In this document: positions 23,811 through 34,798 of the stretch, in pieces | How the letters are laid out: each line of letters starts with the position of its first letter | Position numbering within the stretch: the stretch's first letter is position 1 | Notes under the pieces: generated by a model | What the model was told of the DNA's origin: nothing | Databases searched by the model: none | The model's input: the letters and a program-made list of their open reading frames with translations, nothing else | Program-made: the position numbers and the translations under genes | NCBI GenBank assembly: GCA_022605405.1 | Contig: JABYQQ010000009.1 | Location: forward strand, 496,001-560,000 | Length of the DNA stretch: 64,000 bases | Reading direction: 5' to 3' | Source: Earliella scabrosa | Taxonomy: Eukaryota > Basidiomycota > Agaricomycetes > Polyporales > Polyporaceae

Positions 23811-25458
23811 TCACGGAAGACCGTCGAGCTTGTCCACGATGTTAAAATGCACCACTCGTTCGGTGCGCACGACCGTCGATCCGTCCGAGTCCGAGCGGAC
23901 GATGCGATAGGGGAACCATTCGTTGGAGATCACTGTCCGGCAGAGGACGCATAGGCACTGTGTGGGCGGCGCGAGCGTGCGGGCAAAGGTGTCCACCACC
24001 GCCTCGCTTGCTTCCAGGAAGGGCCAGAGGATGTCCTCGTTGCCCATCGGAGCGAAGGTGGTGATTGGATCCGGTGCTTCCTTCAAGTCCAGGTGGAAGC
24101 GCAACACACGCAGACTCGTCAGCTGGGCGAGCGCTTGGGCTATCGGGATCTAGTAGTGGTTGGTTCAAAGGTCAAAGGTCAAACTGGTCAGCCAGTGCCA
24201 CTGCGGACGAGGTGGACACGCCACGCTACGCACGAAATCGGTGTCGTCGACGCCGGGCCTCCGGTAGCGATGGATAGTCAGATACTTGACGTTTGGGAAG
24301 AGGGACGGGATGCAGCGGAAGAGCTCCAGATCGCGTCCGTCTTCCTCAAACTCCAGGTCGACATTTTCGACGGTCCAGAACGGGCCGCGTGTCTGGCCGC
24401 ATCGGCGGAGGATGGAGAGCATCTCGGAGGACGTCAGGACAGGGGAATGCCAGCCTACCCCATCGGTCATTAACGGGTGCACGTAATGGCGGGGCCAGCA
24501 TCGGAGGGCCAGCTTGCGCAAAGTGTGAGGAAGATGGGCGTAAATTTGGTCGTCTGGGTCAGGGAAGGAGATGCGGAGGGTTTCCAATGCCGGCCAGGGG
24601 AATTCCATTGCCAGCCTTGGAGGCCAGATGGGTTGTCGCTCCAGTCCTCGGGGTTGAGCTAGTTCGAGGGTGAGCGTGCGGAGGTTTGGCATCCGCGCGA
24701 GGACGACGATCATGGGCACCTCTGGCGAAGTGTCGATCGCACAGCGTTGGCCGCGTAGTGTCAGTTCGCGCAACCGCGGCCAGTCGTGCTGCCAGAATGC
24801 CGTCAGGGGCGCTATCTCGCAGGGTGTGGTTAGGACTTCGAATGACGCGTGGGCGTGTCGGGCAAGAACGTCCAACAGCGCGGCATCGGACGCGTTGAAC
24901 CGATCTTTGCGGAAGTCTGAATGTGGTGCGACTATCAGCGATGTGATGGCAGGTAGTGTTGAGAGGTGTGGACGCTCGGGAAGTGCGCTATCACGCTTGT
25001 ATGTGATAGGACCAGCGAAGCGAAGGTTGCGTATATGCGGGGTGGACAGTACCGCAGATAGAACCATCCATGGGACCCCTTCACGCGACATGATGTCACC
25101 TCGAAAATTCGCGGTGCGGAGATTTGGCATGCGAGCGAAAGCGTCGGACAGCGTAAAATCGAGCTCATACTCCAGAAAGCCCTGCCTGTGCGTGTTGTGA
25201 GACTGGTCGTACCCGCGTGGTGTGTATTGATCGACAAAGTCAAGACGCCTGAATGAATCGTTAGTTGGAATGTAAGGGGAGGAACGGACTGTGTCGCTAC
25301 CGGACGTAAGGCCATAGGGAGATAGGCACAAATCTTTTCGCAGGTGGGGTCTCCACGTAGAACCGGGAGAACAGCATAGGCATGCTCAAAGTCCTGAGCA
25401 CTCGGCAGGTCGAGGAGAGCAACCGTAAACTTGAGTCATTTTGCTTCACTTCCTGCAT
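23811..25458 (-). CDS. F-box-like protein, copy 1 of an inverted pair
   Basis: Exons on the minus strand: 25301-25458, 24234-25248 and 23811-24149, giving 503 residues. Its N terminus resembles the degenerate F-box of many Agaricomycete proteins (IMQEVKQ... LSSTCRVLRTLSMPMLF), followed by leucine-rich segments such as MPNLRTANFRG, WPRLRELTLRGQRCAI and FPNVKYLTIHRYRRPGVDD. Such proteins are thought to be SCF ubiquitin-ligase adaptors; the target is unknown. A close paralogue lies at 42641-44284. Relative to it, the first ATG here reads CTG and an in-frame stop lies just upstream, so translation must begin about nine codons later, at 25458, or on an unseen exon. Insertions and deletions between the copies preserve frame, so it is probably still functional. 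Confidence 0.78.
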
Positions 25459-26334
25459 TATGCAGATAAGGACGTCGCTATTCAGACTCTGTAGTCTATA
25501 AAGTCAACAGTGAGCATGTGCACAGTGAATACGATTGTAAGTTGGGGGATCCTCGTTTATTGCCCTCGAGGGCCGAGTCCCATGGTAGGCAAAAGCGTAG
25601 CTAGGTAGACAAGCTGGTAGGCGCAGCGGGATGGTATCGCAGATCAGGAGGTGTGAATACGACTTACGAAGACATTCGGCAGTGCAGTGATGGCAGAAGC
25701 TAACAAGGACTCTCGGAAAGGGGCAAGTCCGGGAGTGCCAGCGCCCGATTTTGATCTTATTACATGTACTCTGTGCACCGCTGGGTGGTTATTTCATCCT
25801 CAGTGCTGCAATCGCCTACGGAGACTATGCAATGCACCGACGTCGCACTCTGCACATCTTACCGAGCACCTGACTCCAGCGTCCCTGTGCATTAGGGCGA
25901 GCAGGGTGTCTGTAACTTGAAGTTCTTACAGAAATCAGTCGTGTTGGAGCAGAGGACGTTCGATGGCATCGTAATCTGTGGCCCGGTACGGCACTTCCGA
26001 CTCCCGAGGAGATGGCTAAACTCCTAAATGCGGATAGTACTAGTCAGCACGCCGCTTGCAGCCTAGTTGCAGGGAAATGGGCGGCAGCAGGAGCGGCGAC
26101 TCGCGTGACGCAATGTCGAGAGGAGTGCTACTGACTTTCGGCGAGGACGAGTAGGACGAGCGGGAGAGGTCGAGAACGTGAGTGCGCGAGTTGCGCAATT
26201 GGCCAGGGACGGAAAGGCAGCGAGAGAAGGCTGAGGAAGCAGGCTCAAGCTGTCCTGTGCTACTATCCCCGGCCGGCGCTTGCTGACACTCTCACCTTCC
26301 CGAGTCGCCCGACCGTCCTCCTTCACTCTCCTCC
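25459..26334. other. Intergenic region between divergent F-box copy 1 and membrane protein gene
   Basis: About 880 bases that must contain both promoters. No coding frame is convincing. Similarity to the region upstream of F-box copy 2 stops within roughly ten bases before the lost ATG, so the duplicated unit seems not to include the promoter. Confidence 0.5.
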
Positions 26335-28141
26335 ATGTCCTCATCCTCCTCCGACTCGGCGGCGACGAGCCTCACGAGCTCCCCGTCCCCGTCTGATTCC
26401 GCTTCCAACTCGCTCACGACCGGCTCCTTCACACCAACACCTACGAGTAACTCCACGCTCACCCCGTCCACTACCACTACCGATGCTTCAGCAACTAGCA
26501 CGAACCCGACGACAGGCCTAGGGCCGCCCTCGTCCTCCCTCTACCTGTACGTCATACCCTTATGCGATGTGTACGCCGTACGGAAAGTTTCCCTGGCTGC
26601 GCGATCGCGTTATACGACCTGCTACGCTTCGGGCAAGAGCTGTTATGCCCCCCTCCCCCCACTTTTCTCGCGAACCCCGGATCGACGCTGACAATCTCCT
26701 CTATATCCGTTGCAAACCCCACCCCACGCCTCACATCTGTACACGCTCTATCGAACACCGACCCTGTGCACGACCTCCTCTCGACACGGCCGGATGTGAT
26801 ACAGGTTCACGTTCCTCGCGACCCTCTTCCTCCTCCTCGCCATCTCCTCCGCAATCATCATGCGCGGCATATTCCTCCGCCGCCGCTTCCGCCGACGCCT
26901 AGAGGAGGCCATCGCGGCAGGCGTGCTCTTGTCGCCTTCGGATGACGGCACCGGTGGGTTTGGAAGCCGCAGCCCGAGGAGGAAGTTGCAGCGCCCGACG
27001 CTCTTCGACGTGAGCGTCATGCCGCCGTACTTCTCCACCTCGACCATCCAGGATGGGTCTTGGGAAAAGCTCATGGTGAGTGTTGCTCCCGCGTCTCGGA
27101 TTGCGCACGTGAGGGGATGTGGGTCCCGAAAGTATGGGCATCTGCTATCTGCCGGGATGCTGTGACTCTCCGCCTCACATGGTGGTTAGTCTGAAGTCAT
27201 CCCGTCGATGCATGCTTGACCCTCCAGCCCTATCCGAGCCCAACAACGTATCCCCTCGCCGGGTCGCGACATGAACCATGTCTTCAGACTGTGCAGGGCT
27301 GGGATCAGCGAAGAGCGTCTGGAGTCGCTGTTTCAACACGTCCATGGCCATATCAATACTTGTCAGTCATGCTGCTGACAGCTCGGGCACACCGGATCTT
27401 GCATGACAAGATCACGCCGTCTACTGGCGTTTGGACTGTCACATACGCTCTGGAGCATGCGGACGCCGCTGTGGATGTGCCCACTCGTCCACACCCACAT
27501 CAACGTGGATGTGTACGGTTTCTTCACAGATTGCAGCACCACGACAAAGCCTGATATCGCGTTCCCTCATGCAATGCTCGCGCAACGTATCATCATCCAC
27601 CCAGACCACATACTCACCCACCCCCACCTAGCCCTTCGCAGGAAATGTCGCCGCCGAAAAGCCCGGCACAGAGCCGCAACCAGGCTCCGACGCCGCGCAA
27701 GGCTCTCCCCCTCCCCGCCGCGGGCACCGCCCAACCGCGCGCGCGCTCCTCGAACGCGCAGGCTACCTCCTCCCGCGCGCACGCCTCCGCCGCTCGCCCA
27801 CGGCCCCGCCGCCCCCTTCCGACTCGCGCGTCGCCGATATCGCTGGCGCGGAGATCCCGCTCGAGCAGCGGCAGGACCCCGTCCAGCGCGCGGGCGAGGT
27901 GCGCGTCGCGGTCGTGATCGCGATGCCCAACCCGCACCGCTCGGGGTACGTCCCGCCCGCGGTTGACGCCGAGATGCATCACCCGTCCTCGCCGGCGGGG
28001 AAGGGCAAGGGGCGCGGGTTTGATGGATGCGGGTGGAGCGAGGACGCGGACGAGGAGGGCGTGCCGGACGTCGTGTTCGGGACCGCGCGGGTGCCGTTGG
28101 TGAGCCCGCCTGGCGAGGACGGGGAGGAGCGCCAGGCTTGA
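26335..28141 (+). CDS. Single-pass membrane protein of a family seen in Agaricomycetes
   Basis: Proposed exons are 26335-26546, 26805-27075, a short uncertain exon 27229-27247, and 27642-28141. The start gives a Ser/Thr-rich segment of about 65 residues, likely extracellular and O-glycosylated. One transmembrane helix follows (SLYLFTFLATLFLLLAISSA), then a strongly basic stretch (FLRRRFRRRLEEA) typical of a cytoplasmic face. The last exon holds VRVAVVIAMPNPHR and an acidic tail ending with DVVFGTARVPL. I recall the same order of segments in unnamed mushroom proteins; no function is known. The 258-base first intron and the small third exon are weakly supported. The frame across the last junction requires an intermediate exon of 1 mod 3 length, which is why one is proposed. 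Confidence 0.6.
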
Positions 28142-29886
28142 AGCTTCATGAAGCTTTGAAGCGTGGTGCCTCCTTCGTTCGCGTCCGCGTTGCTTGGACC
28201 CGCTGTCCTTCTCGTTCTCTCTGTCTCTCGATGTTCGATATGAAACCGCTTGCTCTCTTGCATACTTTACTCTCCCACCCAGACGCCTTCATTCCCCACA
28301 CGCACTCGCACATTGCACGTCGCGCTATTGCCTCCTCCCTTGCCAATGACCCACCCACGGACTCATCCCTCCACCCATCCGCATACGAACGTAGCAGGAC
28401 GCAGCCCGAGTCCCGCCCGACTCGAGCTGCCGATTGTTCATACGACCCCCCAGACCCGACCTCAGACCTGCCCCAGCCCCCTCCACCGACCGTATACGTA
28501 GTCCAACGTCGATCGCCAGTCGTTATTCGAGAAAGAGTGTACAAATCAGCTCACCTAGCTTAGCACCTGTAATATGTTGTATCGAAAGCCTCGCCTATAC
28601 GTCAACCGTGCGTTCAGTGGGAGTCTGAACCCTGCAGCTCAGTCGCCGATGTTACCTCCCATCCCTCAACATGGGCACATCTTCAGGCAGCTGTCCACAT
28701 TGTCCTCAGGCGTCTTATAGTCACAAGGCGACTCTGAAGCATGCGCATTTGCGATGCGAATCGTGTTGCGCACCAGCACGGTGACCCCCCCACAAACCCT
28801 ACACGCTCAACCACAACCTTTACGCTACGCTACAACATCGACCCCTCCACATCTTCCCCCTTCCAGTGCATACTATACGGAAACACGACAGCGACGGACC
28901 AGCTCCGGAGAGTCTCCGGGACGTCCGCTCGGAAGCTACAGAACCAGAACCGGTGGTAGTAGTACACAATACAGTGGCAGCGACGACGACGACAAGCACC
29001 GTGGACAGCGAATGAAGAATGCGGCGCGCCGGAAAGCGTATGTACAGTAAGGAGCGGGAGGGTGGTGGGCGAACAGAGAACGAACGGGGAAAGGGGGGAT
29101 TGCGACGATGCACATGGAAGACGAGGTGAGGATTGCAAAGACAAAACAACCGATACGAAAAGGAATAAATGAATGGCGGGCATGGCACGAGGACGAGCTC
29201 GAGTCCAGAATGCGGCTCTCGAGAAACGGGCGGTAGTAATACATGTACAGCAAGGGAATGTGAGTGGCTGCGAAGAAGCTGAACCGAGGCCTGCCGGACG
29301 AGGGAGGGGATTCGATAGGCGGGCGGTAAGGCCTAGGAAAGGGGGAGAGGAGAGAGCTCAAGGCGGACAGTAGTAAACACACACACAATAGCGTAGTACG
29401 AGATGCGAGGGTCTATGTATATTGTGACGGACGGGAGCGAGCGTGCGAGTGCGAGTGATTGGATTGGACGAAGGGAGGGAGGGGACGTACGACGACAGCG
29501 ATGGGCGGTACTGGTAGTACGGCGAGGACGTGGGGACGTAGCGAGGCGGCGCGAGGGAGAGTACTACAAAAAACCTGGCATTCGGACAGGAGGACTACCT
29601 CATTTGTGCGAAAGATACACACAACACACAACATCGTCACGATTCATGGACATATGACGGGGCAGGGGAAAGGGGAAAGAAGGAGGGAGGCGAGAGCGTG
29701 CGATTGACAGAGCGACGGGAGCGGCGAGAGGGAGGTAAGAAACGTAACACACATGACGGCATCACTGAGGCTCAGGACAGAGAGGACAGAGGGGCGAGGG
29801 CAACGGCAACGAGAGGGACGAAGTGCACAGTGACATCCGGACAGCGGAGAGAGGATCATCGCACACCGAGCGAGCGAGCGACCATT
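28142..29886. other. Intergenic region between convergent genes
   Basis: About 1.7 kb between the membrane protein gene and the RAX1-like gene, which converge. Contains long purine-rich runs on the plus strand from about 29050 to 29720, probably 3' UTR of the minus-strand gene read in reverse. No gene is supported. Confidence 0.5.
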
Positions 29887-32800
29887 TCATACGTGCGTCA
29901 CGGGCACCGCGACCAGAGCCGCAACGACTGTCAGACTCGTCACGAGCGCGATGACCGCGCTCCGAACGACGATCTCCCACTGCCCCCTCGTCACGACCGG
30001 GTTCAGGACGGGGGTCAAGGGCGACGCGAACGCCGGGACCTGCAGCATCCGCCGCACCCGCTTCTGCCACGACGTCTTCGTCTGCGTCTGCCCCTTCGCG
30101 ATCGACGACGCCGCTGCCCCAACCGTCTTTTCAGACCCAGGCCACACCACCGACGGCGGTGTCAGCGTGGACGTCGGCGACACCGGCGCCAGTGTTGTTG
30201 CAGGAGTCGCAGGCGTGCGAGCTTCCGGCGCCTTCTCGCTCATGCCCCCAGTCTGGCTCTGGATGTCCGTCGTCGGGACCGTCGACGTCGAATCCCGCCC
30301 GCCGCCAAGCAGGTACATCGCAACGTTGCGAGGTCCGCACTTCGTTTGCACCCTGCTCAGGAGCCTGCCCACCGCGCCCGGCGGTGCTTCGCGCGGGCCC
30401 AGAGGGCGGTTCGCTAGCGTCGCATCTCTGGTGTCAACGGTGGAAGCGAAGTGCACACCGCGCGACTGCTTCTCCGGGTCGACGGGCTGTGCGTGTGGGA
30501 CGACGGAGGGGGAGGCAAAGGTGGGGGTCGTGGGAGACGGGAGCGATCCCGCGAACGAATCCGACCTGTGAGAGCGGGTTGGGCGGGGCGGAAGGCCGTC
30601 GAAGTCGAAGCTGTCGATTCGTTGGTGCTCGGCTGCGCAGTACGCTTGCGACTCGATGTCGTGAATACATACAGACCTGCGTGAAGGATGGTTAGTGTTC
30701 GACAGCGTGTGGGAGGCGTGGAGATACTACTCACTCGTCTGCGTCGTCCCAACGGAACGCATGAATGAAGGTCGCGCCCATGCCCATGCCCACGTCCTCA
30801 TCGCTGCTCTCACCCCACACAGAACTACGTCGTCGAGGTTCCTGGACACCCATAGCAGGACCTTCAGGGGAGGGGTCTTCGTCGAATATGGCGTCCGAAA
30901 TGTGGATCTCAGGCTCCCTTTCTCGTCGTCGCCGGCGCCGTCTCCGCTTTCGCGTACACCGAGGGGGAGAGGTCAATTCCGCCTCTGCTGGCGCGTCTTC
31001 GTGGGTACTCGTGCTATGCGACCCGTCTGAACTCGCCTCGCTGTCAGATTCCGTATCATAGTCGGTTTCATACTCTGAACCAGACACGGTGCGGTCGTCC
31101 TCCAGGTCAAACGACATTCGGTATGGGGGGTAGCTTTCCGAGTTTTGGAACCTGACCGAATACGATGTCGATGCGGTGGAAGTTGATTGCATCTGGGTAT
31201 GAGATGCATAGGCGCGGGATGATGTCTGTATGTGCGCGTAATGGTGGACAGGCGCGGGCTTATCCAATTGGAGTCTTGGCGGGACAGGACGCGACCGTGC
31301 TGAACGAGAGTCGTCAACGGGCGAATGGGGTGCAATCGTGGAATCTCCAGACGGCGACTGATGCATGAGCGGTGGCGGCGGCCCAGTCAGAGGCCGGATG
31401 CCGCCCACCTTTGCTTCCGCGGAGAGCTCTGTCGAAGGCCGCTTGGCAAAAAGCCTGAATGGCGACCTGCTCGACTGAACCTGGTGCTTCAGCTTGAATG
31501 ATGCAGGCAGGGGTTGGTCGGTGTCGGGCACTCGGGCGAGCTCGAAAGAACGCAGCTGGCGAAGGTCGCCGAATACGTATATCATCATGCACACCTGGTG
31601 TTTCAGGTCAGCGGATATGTCGAGGCGTGCGGCGAAGGCGGCGTGGACTGACCCCATACATGGCGGAGATGACAATGGTCATGCCGAGCCAGAGGCCGGG
31701 GAGGGCCGAGAAGCGCCACCAGCGAGAGCCCCCGGTGAGGAAGTTGGCGAGGAGGATGGGAGCACTGTTGGACGCGCGTTAGTCAGCGCTGGAGGACTCG
31801 AGTCTGGGAGCCATGGCCGAGAGCGAAAGGGACAATCCGCCATCGGCTCATTAAACCTACTCGGGCCCGGAAGCCGAGGAAAGAGCGGGCAAGAAGCCGG
31901 GAATAGCGCAGAAGCCGCTCTGGAGCCACTCCGCCAGCCAGAGAAGGCATGCTGCCTGCCATTCTGGGACGAGTCTTCCCGCCGTATGTGCACCCGACAA
32001 AAGGCTCTGTGAGCGGCGAGCGGCCGTCGACGTAATGTCGCTCACACGCCAACGGCGTCCACATCTTCACACATGCGCCCCGAGACGAGAAGAGAGCGTG
32101 CGCACCTGCCGGCCAGTCCGATGACCGTTCCTCCCGCGCAGCCGCAATACGCCCGCGGCATCCCGACGTTGTGGAACGTCGCCACGACGAACCGCTCCAG
32201 GCTCTCGGCCAGCATCGCCCGCACGCGTTCTTCGACCTCCTCGAACACTTCCGGGTAGGGCGGCGGAGGCAGTTGCCCAGGGACGCCCAGCAGGTGGGCA
32301 GGCGGACGGTAGCCCGGCACGTCCGACGACGAGTAGAAGGGCGCAAGGACATCGAGGGGAACGGGAAGAGAGTAAGGAGCGAAGGGCGTAAGGAACGTCT
32401 CCTTCGCGCGGAGGTAGAACTGGGTTAGGCTGGGGTTGGGAGGAGGGGGCGCAGACAGCGAGCGGTAGGTCCGCGCGTCCGGGTTGGAGGTGCACCGAAT
32501 GGGCGAGCTAGGCTTCGACTGCTGCCTCCACGACGTGTAACGAGACTTGTACTCGCGCAACCACAGGATGAAGTATCTGCGACGAAGCGGTCGGACGCGT
32601 CAGTTGGTCAACAACCGCATACATCGAGGTGGAAATCGTAAACTTCGTTTGTTGGGAACAGGGCGATCGTGATGGACGACCGCGCACAGAGGAGATTGAA
32701 TGGCGATTTCATAACAACAGACGTCACTCACAGACACTCGGGTGTTCGGTCTACGAAGAGCAGCCATTCTTCAAAGTCCTTGAGCCCCAAGGGCGGGAGA

Positions 32801-33003
32801 TGCTTGCGCTCAAGGATCTCGTCGAGCGGTATGCGGAAGTGCGGAGTGATGCCCCAGGATGGCGTCTTTGGCTGCGGGGGCGGAGGATGAACGAGACGGT
32901 GGGGTAGAGAGAGGAGGGCGTGAGCCCTCAGCTTGATGGTCTTAGGAACGGGCAGAGACGTGCGGGCTGGGGCTGGGGGCGGGGGCGGTGGACGGGCAGA
33001 CAT
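29887..33003 (-). CDS. RAX1-like membrane protein with RGS domain
   Basis: Exons on the minus strand: 32732-33003, 32106-32576, 31653-31764, 30735-31594 and 29887-30676; 834 residues. An RGS-type region spans about residues 50-230 (RIPLDEILERKHLPPLGLKD, FEEWLLFVDRTPECLYFILW, then LESLERFVVATFHNVGMPR). Two hydrophobic segments follow (near residues 235-290, including LPGLWLGMTIVISAMYG), then ELARV and a long disordered Ser/acidic/Arg region. A C-terminal helix is preceded by ASPLTPVLNPVVTRGQWEIV. Yeast Rax1 marks bud sites with Rax2; in filamentous fungi related proteins bear on polarity, so a role in hyphal polarity is inferred. RGS domains can act on G-alpha, but activity here is unknown. 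Intron 2 is unusually long (341 bases). Confidence 0.8.
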
Positions 33004-33193
33004 GGAGGGGGGGAGAACATACGGAAGGAGAGGAAAGAGAGGGCAGCACCCATGCGCTCGGAGGAGAGGACGGCGGGGGATTGCCAATAATATAGGGCGA
33101 GCTTCCATGCATGCGGACGCGGCCACGTGCGGAGGGAGCTTTCGTGCCTCTCTCGCTGTCTTCGCTGCATGTCACGGGCGGAGACAGTAGTGC
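33004..33193. promoter_or_regulatory. Upstream region of the RAX1-like gene
   Basis: Leader and promoter of the minus-strand RAX1-like gene should lie here. The minus-strand frame stays open to 33126, so an upstream start is possible, but the ATG at 33003 gives the most protein-like N terminus. No TATA box is evident. Confidence 0.35.
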
Positions 33194-33500
33194 ATATGAT
33201 CCCTCTCGCCGCCTTCGACATCCTGCCCCATTACGGCCGCCGCGCCCTTCTGGCCGCGCGCGACAGTCTCGCGATGCGGACGAGGACGCGCACGCGCGGG
33301 CCACAAACGCGAGAAGGCGCGCGCCGCGAGCCGTTCAATGCCCCGCCTATCCCTCGCCTCGCCGTGCGAACTCTCCCAAGCCTATAACCCTCGATCGCTC
33401 ATTTCTCGCGCTAATCTCCGCGCAATAGCCTCCGTCGCTGGCCAGTCGCGCCCCGCCACCCTGTACGCCGCGGACGAGCGAGGCCTGTTCGACAGCGTCT
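33194..33500. repeat. Repeat copy A flanking the acidic F-box gene
   Basis: This stretch is similar, with gaps, to 36665-36835. The best block is 33427-33500, which contains GCTGGCCAGTCG, CGCGCCCCGCCA-like sequence and GTTCGACAGCGTC in the same order as copy B. Earlier shared pieces are GACGAGGACGCG and GCGAGCCGTtCAAT. Copy A carries about 29 extra bases inside the core. Parts of it translate into protein-like sequence (AIASVAGQSRPATLYAADE), so it might be an exon relic, but no complete gene can be assembled. Confidence 0.6.
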
Positions 33501-34798
33501 CGTGAGTTTCGCCGGCGCCGTCGACGTCCAGCTCGTCGCCGCGAGGCGGACGATGGGCGGTGCCGCTAGCTCGTCGAGTGTGCTCAGGTTGATTGAGTGC
33601 TCAGTGCTGTGAATCTGATTTCAACGCCACCGATGATCGAGCCTCCCGCTGCCCCCGCGGCGATCAAATCAGCGAGTTGAGTAGCCGTCACTTTCGTGTT
33701 CTCCTCTGTCGACGCTGACCGAGAAATCGTTGTAGTGGGCTGGGGGCCCGTCGATTCATGAGCGCTGTGAGACGGAGGTGATGCTATCTCTGACAAAGTG
33801 GGACATGGAAGGTCGCGTTCATGGAGCATGAGAGAAGAACCTACGCGGATGCAGACATCCAGAAGCAGCATGAGGCGATCGCTGGCCAGAAGGTGATGGT
33901 TCTTCCCGGTTCCAGGTTCTGGCAAATGGGTTCGTCAGGATCATCCCGATATCAAGACAAAAGCAGAGAGCAGAGCGCGTCGCCAAGCTTTCCTGTCCGT
34001 GCATCCTCCGCAATAGTGCTCGCATCTGTCAGGATGTTCTGTATACTTGGGCAGCGCCGCGGAGAGAGAAGGAAACATAGCGTGCATGAGCCGGTGGCAT
34101 GTCAGAGTTTGTCAGCATGTTTTGATCTCCGACAGCATGTTCAGATCCAGATCTATACCCGTCTAGCAGTCCTGGCCTCACCACATACTACTTTTCTTAC
34201 CTCCCTCAACGACCTCATAATTCTTCCGTAGTCTCACACTGCCTCACAGGGTAATGTGGGGAGATGTGAGAGGTCGACCGGCCAGAAGTCAGGGCTCCAG
34301 GCTAGATTCCGAGTCTATTATTGATGATGTGCTCACTGCTCCTCCTCCTTCTCTCCGAGGCTACACCGGGATCCCCACCTCCACACACTGCATCTGGTTC
34401 AGTTCAGTCAAGGCAAACATGACTTGTTCGTGACTACGCTTCTGCAACTAGGTCGGAATCCACGTCGGAGCGCCCGGCGCTAATGGTGTCATTGAGCGTC
34501 TATCTACTATCTATGCACGACTGATCGATTACACGCACGCTTCAAGCTTATTTTTTTGGTAATGACGCGCTCCCGCCCAAGTTGAAGTTGCAACTTGAAC
34601 CGCGTCCACTACGACCATCGGTCAAACCGTGACTCCTAGCCGTACAGCACCCGCAACCGAAATTTTACACGAGGTGGTGATCAAGGTCATCTCTGAGGAA
34701 ATCGTGACAGTGGACGTGGGTGGCGGATTCAATAAACAAAGGTGCGTGGCTTGCTGCGACGTTCTCCATTCGGTTGTTCATGTCACTGCAGAATCACG
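33501..34798. other. Intergenic region upstream of the acidic F-box gene
   Basis: No coding exon is supported. A likely 5'-UTR intron (GTGCGT at 34742 to CTGCAG at 34791) ends seven bases before the F-box ATG, so the transcript probably begins upstream of about 34700. Confidence 0.45.

Noticed and set aside
24670..25200. Plus-strand frame of 176 codons in F-box copy 1, with a matching one opposite copy 2
   Set aside because: Both are antisense to the leucine-rich exon. Their similarity simply reflects the duplicated genes.
32042..32105. Direct reading of the RAX1-like exon 2 through to a stop at 32042
   Set aside because: It would lose both membrane segments and the conserved DLRQLRSFELAR block; the GTGCGC donor at 32105 keeps them.
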